A DNA stretch of 46,100 nt, taken from positions 1-46,100 of the forward strand of contig MSJI02000313.1 in the NCBI GenBank assembly GCA_001931905.2. Reading direction: 5' to 3'. The position numbers were made by a program, and so were the translations under genes. Of the stretch, positions 11,741 to 20,525 are shown in pieces. This DNA is from Cladosporium sp. IMV 00045 (Eukaryota > Ascomycota > Dothideomycetes > Cladosporiales > Cladosporiaceae). Under the pieces are notes generated by a model. It was given only the letters and a program-made list of their open reading frames with translations. It did no database searches and had not been told where the DNA came from. Within the stretch, counting starts at the first letter, position 1. Each line of letters begins with the position of its first letter.

Positions 11741-12127
11741 GTGAGGAAGCTTTCTGTACTTGGTGGGATTGTATGAGGATCGAAGATAGTGTCATGTTAC
11801 GCATCGAGAAAAGACGTCCAACGTATGATGTATTGCCCATAGCCAAACCACACTGATTAAATAAATTGAAATATCTCAGTACGATGCCGCTATTCTGTGA
11901 TCGGCCTCTAGTACCTCAAATCTCATTGGAGCGCAAAGTTTGCCAAGTCTGCAGAGGTGGGCTGTTTTCCCCCAAACCCAGCGCGTCTAACTGCCTTGTA
12001 CCCTAGTACCAGCACGCGTTTATCAAGAACGTCATCACATACAATCTCTCTCGACACTTCCCACAACGGACTCAACTGGACAGGACGCGAATACCATTCA
12101 TATACACTGTCCACAGGACTTGCCGAA
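11741..12127. other. Intergenic, 387 bp
   Basis: Holds the 3' UTR of the M1 peptidase (an AATAAA-like signal near 11858) and the promoter/5' UTR of the next gene. The frame of the next gene is open back to a GTG at 11957, but no ATG lies in it before 12128. Confidence 0.6.
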
Positions 12128-13708
12128 ATGGCTCGACTCCGAAGCGCGAAAGCAGCGCCCTCACCAGCACCTACGAACACAACCGAAGCGACGCGCCGCC
12201 CCATCCTGCGCGAGAAAACAAACACCATGGCAGCAGCGGCGACACCAGGCCCGGGAGCGGAGAAGAGCATGCTGGCTCTGAAGAATTTCAAGCGAAGGCC
12301 GCGGCAGAGCAGCGTGCTGGAATTGGTCAAACATCGCAGATCCAGTGCGGCCGCGAATCGATCTCTCGCCGCGAGCGTGATACAGCAGCACCGACAGGAG
12401 GAGGAGGGAGGGGTGGAGCATGAGAACACGAGCGTGTTCGATTTGGGAAGTGCGAGTGAGGATGATGAGGAGGTTTTTGCGCCCGAGGCGGAGGGGACGC
12501 CGGTGCTTCTTGATAAGAAGAAGACGAGGGTGTCAAGTTCTGCGAGGAAAACTGTGGAGGCGAGGAGTGATGTGAATGCTTCTGCTGCTAAGAGGAACAA
12601 GCGCAAGTCGGGCGATTTGGAGGACTCTTCTCATTCGGCGCTTGATGCGCTGAGGAGGAAGCATAGAAAGTCGGAGCCATCACATCTTGAGGAGGAGTAT
12701 TCGCCTGAAGTCGATCATTCAATTCGCTCAGCCGGCCATGTGTTGCCAGACCACCAAACGAGCCCCGTACCCGATCGAACCGCCTCAGAGGTGCAAGTCA
12801 TCAACTCTTCACCACAGCACTCTTCACCCTTGACATCACCAGCCTCTTCCCGCGGATTCCCTGAACCTGCCGAAGCAGATTTCACAGTCCCATCCACAGA
12901 GGAGCAAGAACGCGCACGAACAAATCTCGACAACCCCGAGGACGAGGACGAGGACGAAGCCGACTCACCCGACGTCGCGAACGCCACAATGGCCGAACCA
13001 GCCAGCAGCAGCCCCATCACATCTCCCATACCAGAGACGCAGCGCACAGATGTCTACGCCGACCCCCTGACGCAAGCCTCGCCATCACCAGCACGCGAGC
13101 CAGTCAGGACGCGAAGTCAAAACACCAACAACAATGTCAAGAAGAAACAGCCAGCCAGCCTATCAACAGCGAAACTCCGCGCCCTCCTTCCCAGACGAAC
13201 GCAAAAACCCCAACCCCGACCCAGGCGCACGGAATACGATATCTCATCAGACTCAGACGACGAGGACGACGATGGAACAGCTCTCGGAACGACCAATCTA
13301 GAAGACGACGAGGACGAAGATGATTTCCGCAACAGCAGATCTCGTCGACAGACCAAAACCGCCACACAATCAAAAAGCAGCAAGAAGAAACCCACCACCG
13401 CCAGCACGAGAGCCAAATCCAAACCCGCCCCTCCACCAACCCGCAGCAAATCCAAAGCGACGACCCGTCAATACGGCCGCGCCGCCGCAGCAGCAGCTTC
13501 TGCTTCGGACAAAGAGAACGCAGGCGAGGAGCCGCAAGACGACGAAGAAGGCGGAGGGGAAGACACGACTCTGACGATGAAGGACCTCGCGCACAGCAGA
13601 GAATTGGAGGAAGCGAGGAGGAAATTCGCCGAGGTCGATGAGTGGGACCTTTCGTTTGAGAGTATGAGTAACGAGGATCACAGGAGTTCGAGTCAGAATT
13701 GGCGGTAG
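12128..13708 (+). CDS. Disordered acidic, probably nuclear protein of unknown function
   Basis: 526 aa, single exon, from the first in-frame ATG. I cannot assign a family. Two segments look constrained. Near residues 48-70 there is a basic stretch (LKNFKRRPRQSSVLELVKHR). The last 40 residues form a predicted helix with ELEEARRKFAEVDEWDLSF. Everything between is low-complexity: acidic runs of Asp/Glu, Ser/Pro, and Lys/Arg-rich patches (KRNKRKS, SKKKP) that could be nuclear localisation signals. The pattern of short conserved ends around a disordered charged middle suits a chromatin or kinetochore scaffold, but that is a guess. No enzymatic motif, no membrane segment. Confidence 0.75.
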   Translation: MARLRSAKAAPSPAPTNTTEATRRPILREKTNTMAAAATPGPGAEKSMLALKNFKRRPRQSSVLELVKHRRSSAAANRSLAASVIQQHRQEEEGGVEHENTSVFDLGSASEDDEEVFAPEAEGTPVLLDKKKTRVSSSARKTVEARSDVNASAAKRNKRKSGDLEDSSHSALDALRRKHRKSEPSHLEEEYSPEVDHSIRSAGHVLPDHQTSPVPDRTASEVQVINSSPQHSSPLTSPASSRGFPEPAEADFTVPSTEEQERARTNLDNPEDEDEDEADSPDVANATMAEPASSSPITSPIPETQRTDVYADPLTQASPSPAREPVRTRSQNTNNNVKKKQPASLSTAKLRALLPRRTQKPQPRPRRTEYDISSDSDDEDDDGTALGTTNLEDDEDEDDFRNSRSRRQTKTATQSKSSKKKPTTASTRAKSKPAPPPTRSKSKATTRQYGRAAAAAASASDKENAGEEPQDDEEGGGEDTTLTMKDLAHSRELEEARRKFAEVDEWDLSFESMSNEDHRSSSQNWR

Positions 13709-14863
13709 CTGTTCGTTGTGGTGGTGGGATGGCTTGCTGGTCTGGGTTCGAGCGGAATTTAGGAAGAGGGAACGTGAATTCTTGAGGAGAATATCGATGT
13801 TCGCGTTGTTGTTATTATCATTACTACCTTCAGACAGCTTAACGCAATAAAGTTCAAAAGACAGTCCTACCTGATGTCCAACACCGATGGCGCTGCTTGC
13901 TTCAATCACCCGACGGGCATAGAGTGGTCACAGTAAATCACAAACACGAGCGAAGCGCACGTATCTTTCTTCCGCAAACCGCGAGTTTACTGTTCTTCCT
14001 ACCTTCTGTACGTGTGGGACGGCCACTCGAGTGTTCTTCTCTCGAAGAGCCGAATTCAAATCCTTACTAGTCATATACCTCACGTATGCTGTGTGCTTCC
14101 GTGTCGCGCGCGTTTAAACCATTAGCAGCAGCAGCATTAGGGTGTCATGAGACACCGAAACAACCAACACAGACAGCGAGATACGATGCTATGCTTTATT
14201 TTCGGCGTTCGAACCGGTAGGCGGGCGTCATGAGTTTCTTTTGAGTTTCTTTCCCCACTCACAACTCGACTGGTTGTTGACAGTGGTTTTGTTTTGCTCT
14301 TGCTCGTTCACATTCATGATTCGCCCGAAGGCACGTGTTGGGTTTGTTTGTGGTGTCTTATTGCTGCAAGCAGTAAATGTTGCGCCGTTCCCAACGGCCG
14401 AGGAAGGAAACCGTTGGGTCAGAGACAGGGTCACATTGTGTAGGCTCCTGGTATGGCGCAGCGGAGCGCATCAGATTGGTGATGGGATTGTGTATCAAAG
14501 TAAGAAAGGTCGACTCCATCTCATGACGAAGGTGCCCTCTTCTCACACACTCAAGGTGGAGGTTCTAGGGGTGACGTGGCAGGCATCGCGATCGCAGGGG
14601 GGACAGGGCAGTTCTAGACTTTCGGACTTGAGAAGCAGTCTCGGTTTGGTGGGGAGATGACCTGTCGAGGCTTGTTTCGGAGTCGCAAAGCTGCTGCTGA
14701 GAAGAAAAACCAGCTGTCCAACGCCGTGAGGAAGCAAGTACCCAAAAGAAAGAAGAGAAATCAGGAGTGCGTGTGCGCGAGGAAGTGAACGGGTATTTGC
14801 GGAAGGACGAGAGATGGTTCGAGGGTATCCAGCAGGATCAATAATGGGAGAGATGGGTGGAGA

Positions 14864-14878
14864 GGGGGGGGGGGGGGG
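14864..14878 (+). repeat. 15-nt poly-G run in a G-rich tract
   Basis: Fifteen consecutive G preceded by GGGAG and GGGTGG blocks (from about 14846), giving potential for a G-quadruplex. The run length may be unreliable in assemblies. Confidence 0.8.
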
Positions 14879-15814
14879 CATAGAAAATGAAATAAAAACG
14901 GGCGAGAAGGGGAATGAATGGCTCGGTTTGGCCCTAGCAGGAGCGAGCCAGAGCCTGATTATTGCATGATTTCCACTTTGCACAGCGACTCTATCTCCCC
15001 TTTCGCGGTTCCGGGACAAGCGCCGCCGTCTTGGTGTAGCGTCGAGTCTTGGGGACGATGGAGCCATGGGTGGTGGTGGTGTTGGGTTATGAACACCTGG
15101 TGGTGCCAGACGAGTGGATGGCCAGGGTGCATCGGTGGCGAGTGGCGATGGAGGGAGATTTTGGGTGGCTTCCTCGGGTTCGGTGACCCAACTCAAGTGA
15201 GGTCTTCTCAAGGCAAAGCAGCAGGCTCTTGTAAGATGCTGCTCTGGTATGGCATGGAAGAGGAGCAGCACCAGCGACAAGCTGACGGCATGCTCTGATA
15301 CAGACTTCTACTAGCCGGTCATCTCTTGGGCGCTAACTCTGAGATAGCACCAGTGATTGGCTCTTATTTCACCAACTAGTGGCAATTCACTCACACACTC
15401 TGCTCGTCGGTCTTGCCCCGCCCCTCTCCTTATCGCGCCTCATGCCTGTCTGCCTGAGCCTGCTACCTCCCTAACCGCCTGAGCACTGCTCTGCCCATCA
15501 TCGTGCTCACGCTTATGCTCATGCTTTTTGCTCTCCCAACTCTCCTGCTTGCCTTTGCCCCAGATGGCAGCATGTTGCGCAAACTACTCCTCCAGATGGA
15601 CGTGCATCGTCGCACAGCAGCAAGAGAAAGTGCCATGCCAAAGGCCTCTCTCTCTGCCGCCGACTCCATGCCGCATGGCCTCGCAATAATGCCCCCCGTC
15701 TCAGCCAAAAGACACAACTCTCCCACCCACAGCTTGACCTTGCCTGATCCGTGCGTCTAGTGCAGAAAGAGAGGTCGACACGCCTGCCACTACTAATGGG
15801 CAGAATGTGTGGCT

Positions 15815-15824
15815 GTCACGTGAC
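15815..15824. promoter_or_regulatory. GTCACGTGAC palindrome (bHLH/Cbf1-type site)
   Basis: A perfect 10-bp palindrome with a CACGTG core, about 720 bp upstream of the SET3-like start. It matches the RTCACRTG consensus of Cbf1-like bHLH factors. Binding is inferred only from sequence. Confidence 0.4.
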
Positions 15825-16544
15825 CGATCCTCTGGTTGCTTGCAGAGTCTCTGTTTCTGTCCGCTCTGTGTTTCGCTGCTGCTGCTGCTGGCTGGCTGGC
15901 CGCTCTGCTCTGCTCTGAGGCTGCCGCTGCTCTGCTGCTGCACACTAGTCCCCTCTCACCACCCATTCCCTCTCCTCGCCCACAGACACTACTCTCTCAC
16001 ACTCCCACCCTCACACTCTCCCACACACTCACAACTCTCCTCTTCTCCTCCTCCACTCCTTTCGCCGACCCAAAAACGCGCCCGACGCCCTTCCCTTCTC
16101 ATGCGCCTGTATTATCACCGCCTTTGAAGGCCCGCTGACTCCTCAGTCCTGCCTTCCGCACCGCCGCCCTCCACCACCACTTTCACCACACACGCCATTC
16201 CGCCCTCCTCGACCCGCGCCCACACACTCTTCCTCGCCTGCTCATGCTCGATCTCCATCACGCGCCTGCATCTCCTCGCGACGACGTGACGCGCCTTTCT
16301 CCGCTCGCATTGTCCCTCCGTTCCTCCTTGCCGCCGCATCGCCTTTGACTGCCTAGACCGCCTTCCTTTGTCATCGTCGGCCTTCCTCAAAGCAGCCGAC
16401 ATCGTCGCGCACGCCGGCCGGGTGTCGACCATACCAGCCATCGGGCGCCATTTAGCAGCCTTCCCGTCATGCGACGCAGGCTCGGCGAGGATCCCGTCAC
16501 CTGAACCCGTCACCACCCACGACTCCGATTGCAGACGTGATAGC

Positions 16545-19510
16545 ATGACAGACACCTTCCGTCCCGCCGCTGTCACTGGTCAAGACATCAAGCCATTCGC
16601 CGGGCGCGTTGCCAGCCCGGCGGCCGACTACACTCATTTCGCACAACAACAGCACAGCAGCAGCAACACCAGCCGCCCGATGACTTCGAAGAGGAGGACG
16701 ACGGCCAGATTAACTGCATCTGCGGCTTCAACGAGGATGATGGCAATACTGTCGCCTGTGATACCTGCAACAAATGGCAGCACATCATCTGTTACTACCC
16801 ACAGTACGGCGACAGCCTACCTGATGAGCTGCAGCACTGGTGCGTCGAATGTCGGCCAGAGAGACCAGTGAACGCGCAAGCCGCACACGTTCGTCAGGAA
16901 GAGGCACGATATGCGCTTCAAAATGGTAACAAACGACAGACGAGCAAGAGCCACAAAAAGAAAACCAAGGAAAATGCTGGTGCTGTCGCCACAAATGGAT
17001 GGCCGCTGGACAAAGCTCGACATGACCGCAACAGCGCAAGCCCTCGCGACCAGCAACCACCCACAAAACGACCAAAAACGAGCCATCGCGCATCAAATTC
17101 GACCACAAATCCTGTACAACCCACCAACTCCCGCAAGCGCAACGGCACCTCCAACCACAGACGGAGCGTTTCGCGTTCACCCGATGCTCTTTTCCCCTTG
17201 TACTCGGCAGAGTTCATCCGCATATACCGTGAAGACGACTACAACATACCACACACCAACGTTCCCGACATCCAACTCTACAGCTCAATGCAAAAGTGGC
17301 TCACGGATCCTGAAGAATGTCTCGATGTCACCAACGGAGTAGAACCTCAAAAGGTCTTCCAGAGATGGGATGGAGACATCAGTATCATTGATGGCGTTTC
17401 ATCATTCGAGGTACGCGAGCGCCGCGATCCTGCATATAAAGGATCAGACGGACAGCCGGCAATGTGGAGATATGCCACCGTGACCGAGCCATTGGCCACG
17501 CATGCTTGCATTGGAGAGCTGCGTGGTCACCTCACATGGAAGGGCGACTACATCGAGGACCCAGCAACTCGATGGTCAACTCTCCGCCACCCCGAACCCT
17601 TCGTCTTTCTTCACTCCCAGTTACCCATCTGCATCGACGCACGCAATGAAGGTACTCCTGTGCGATACATCAGACGTAGCTGTTCACCAAACGCCGAGCT
17701 CAAGATCATCATCACTGGGCCTGCTGACTATCACTTCTGTTTCATTGCGACGCGCGACATCGAAGCAGGAGAAGAGATTGCCATTGCCTGGGACACCAAC
17801 AGCGGCCTCTCTGGAATTAACGCTCGCTACAGTGGCAATGTCTCACAAAAAGACATGTCGGGGATCTCTTCATGGGTATCAACCATCCTCGCCAACTGCG
17901 GCCCATGCGCGTGTGACCGTGGCGAAGGCTGTCTGATGTCACGCTTCGACCGAAGAGATCCTAACGTCGACCCAGACGGCGAACCCACCAAAGCAGCCAA
18001 GCCGCCTGGCAGAAGGAAAAAGGTGCCACCTCAAATACCACCGCTCAACACTCAAACAGGTAACAGCCGGTCTGGAAGTGAGGCGCGCAAAGTCGATGTT
18101 GACGATGAACCTACCGATTGTCGATCAACATCTGGCTCTGCCGAAAGAGGGTCTGCTAGTCGCGACATCACTCCGAACACTCACTACTCGACTAATGGCA
18201 CCACGGAGCTGTCGGAACGTGAACGAAAAAAGCTCGCCAGAGTTGAGGAATTGTTTAACAAACAAGACGAGCAGGCCACCAGCAAGCTGTCTAAGAAGAA
18301 ACGCAGTAGTGCTGGCTCAGCGCTCAACACTCCGAGCGCTACATCTTCGAAGCAGCTTGGTCTACCTCCCACTAGCTCATCGAGATATGCCGATTCTGGA
18401 ACTCCCAGACAATCTGGCTTACCCTCTGCGAAGCCTTCCAGTGGGAAGCGGTCGAAGCCGACTGCCGCGTCCAGCACAACCAGCAAGACTTCAACGAAGA
18501 GGTCCAAGGCACCAAAGCCAGACTATGTTTCTACTGGTGTACAGTGCGACATGTCCGACGAGGAAGCTGTGCAACGACCCGAGCCTCGTGTTCGAAGACC
18601 GTTCGTTCCACTACAGCAGCGCCTGTTGGAAAGGTGCATACGCAATAATGCCATCCTCAAGGAGCGTCGTTTGAGCATCCGCGCAAAGGCAGCAAATGCT
18701 GAGAATCAGATGGAGCTGGACGTCAAGCCTAACGAGAAACTTACCTCACCATCACCTATACCCATTGCAGACGCAGCGAAGGTCCCCGAAGCTGAAGCCG
18801 CGCCACTCGCATCGTCGCCGAAAGATGACGTGGAGATGGAGGACCCCCCTGTTGAGCAGGCCGAAGCTACATTACCAGAGGTGAATGCGCCGAACCAAGA
18901 AGTCATCCCTAAGAAGGAAGATCACACACCTTCAAGTAGCCCGCCTCCTTCACAACCTTCAGAAGATCCCGCAAGACAACAACGGTCATCAGAAGCTCCA
19001 GAGTCAGATCAAGGCCCTCCACCCGACCGTCCGCAGCCTGCCTCCTCAACCGACGAGCCCAAAGCCTCAGACATGCAACTCTCAATGCCGCCACCGCCCG
19101 CAAACCCCTTCGCCACCACCCAGCAATCCTCCACAGGCGGAGCAGCCTCAAGCAGCGCAATCTCGCAGTCCCCCGCGGCAACACAAGGCCCCAGCGGTAC
19201 TCCCGGCTCGATCTTCTCTCCCTCCGTCAACGCCGCCGTCGCTCCCCAACAACGCAAAAAGCTGAGTTTGAGCGATTACACCAAGCGCAGCAAGGCGAAA
19301 GAGCAACCTCTCGACAACAACAGCAAGCCCGATCGCGAAAGCTCGCCCGCTTCCGTCGCTTCCGGTCCCACTTCTGCTGCTGCTGCTGCCGCTGCGCCTC
19401 CTGCGCTGCAAGCAAGCAGTTCGGAAATCAAGAGCGCGCAGGAGGGTGGGAGCGCCATCGCCGAGGAGGACGTGAAGATGGATGACGCGGGACCTTCGCC
19501 CGGCTCGTAG
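16545..19510 (+). CDS. SET3: Set3-like PHD-finger and SET-domain chromatin protein
   Basis: Homologue of yeast Set3 / animal MLL5-UpSET, the scaffold of a histone-deacetylase complex that reads H3K4 methylation. The coding sequence is 16545-16578 plus 16653-19510, with a 74-bp intron (G/GTCAAG ... ACAACAG) and a branch-like GACTAC. The product is 963 aa. The PHD finger is a complete Cys4-His-Cys3 set: C33, C35, C47, C50, H55, C58, C75, C78. The SET domain lies at about 285-390, and a Cys cluster (CGPCACDRGEGC) follows near 426. The usual NHSC of active SET enzymes reads RRSC here, as in Set3/MLL5 proteins, which argues against methyltransferase activity. The C-terminal half is disordered, with Ser/Pro-rich and Ala-run segments. 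A call starting at a later in-frame GTG or ATG would lose the PHD finger. Confidence 0.88.
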
Positions 19511-20525
19511 GATCTCGACATGATGACGGGACAGGTTTTTTTTTGACTCTTCGATGTCTTGATATTTGGGTTCGCAGCGATGGTGTTCTTGGGCGCGCAA
19601 CCTTTGGGCTTTTTTTTCTTCTTGTTTTCCACCGTTCAACAGTCAGACAATTTTCGTATTTTTGGAAGTCGATCACTTCGAACAAGCGAACGAGAGAGGG
19701 GAAATGGGAACGGGAATTGGAATGGAGAAGGATGTCGAATGTGTTCTTTGCTACAAAAACAACAAATGCCTTTTTGTTCACTTTTTACGGATTCCGGTGT
19801 TTCACACACACCAAAGACAACGAGGCAGCGCTTCTTCTTTCTTGTTCTCATTATGCTCTTTTCGTCCTTTCTGAGCTCTACGCTCTACGCCTATGTTCTT
19901 TTCATGTTTGAATTTTTCGCCGTTTTTCAAGTTTTTTCCTTTTCATGTATTCAATGCCCCCACTACTACTACTGGTAGTAGTTGTTAGCGAAAGAAAACA
20001 AGGTCTAGTAAGACTCTTCTTCTCTATGAACGAACTGGCCCGAACTTTCTCTCTCTCTCTTCCATTTCCTTCTGGTGGATGTAACCATTCCGCCTACTGC
20101 CACAGCTTTCTTGTCCCCTCCTCTTCTTGAATCATGCTTCCTCCCTACTTTTCTCTCGTCACTTATGCAAGAACCGGTACTGTATTGGCAACAAATGGCT
20201 ACCAAAACCAAAATTCCGGAGCGAGGCTGAGCTGGCATCAGGGTTGTGTTGAATCCATAGTGTCTTCGAGATTCTTTCTTTTCTTTGGGGGTTTCTTTCC
20301 TGTGATAGTTGGAAGGGCAAAGGTCATGCTCTCCGGTTCAGGATTGGAACATTCAGATAGACGAGACAAGGAAACCTAACAGTAGAAGATCAGAATGTAG
20401 GTATCGATTTACCCCAATTATTCGTCCCTCCATTGTCAGAGGTAGCTACTCTTATTACTCCCAAATTCTCCTCACGCGACAGCCAAACCAGGCCCCTCCC
20501 TCACCTCACCCTCACCCCAAAACAC
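19511..20525. other. Convergent intergenic region, about 1 kb
   Basis: Lies between the 3' ends of the SET3-like gene (+) and the gene on the opposite strand. It contains several T-runs and pyrimidine-rich stretches suited to 3' UTRs and polyadenylation. Overlapping short frames on the + strand have no family resemblance. Confidence 0.6.

Larger units (their letters stand above)
13709..16544. other. Intergenic, 2.8 kb upstream of the SET3-like gene
   Basis: No gene recognised. The region holds a G-homopolymer (14864-14878), a 6-bp-arm hairpin at 14141-14156, CACGTG at about 14334 and GTCACGTGAC at 15815-15824. From about 15400 to 16540 the + strand is pyrimidine- and CTC-rich, typical of a fungal promoter and long 5' leader. 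Frames on both strands here (up to about 245 codons) have no family resemblance and look like translated leader sequence. Confidence 0.6.

Noticed and set aside
14141..14156. GGTGTC-ATGA-GACACC inverted repeat
   Set aside because: Arms of 6 bp are short and isolated; no terminator or site-specific role suggested in a fungus.
14543..15280. 245-codon minus-strand frame
   Set aside because: Pro/Ser-rich translation of promoter-like DNA across the poly-G region; no motif, no splice support.
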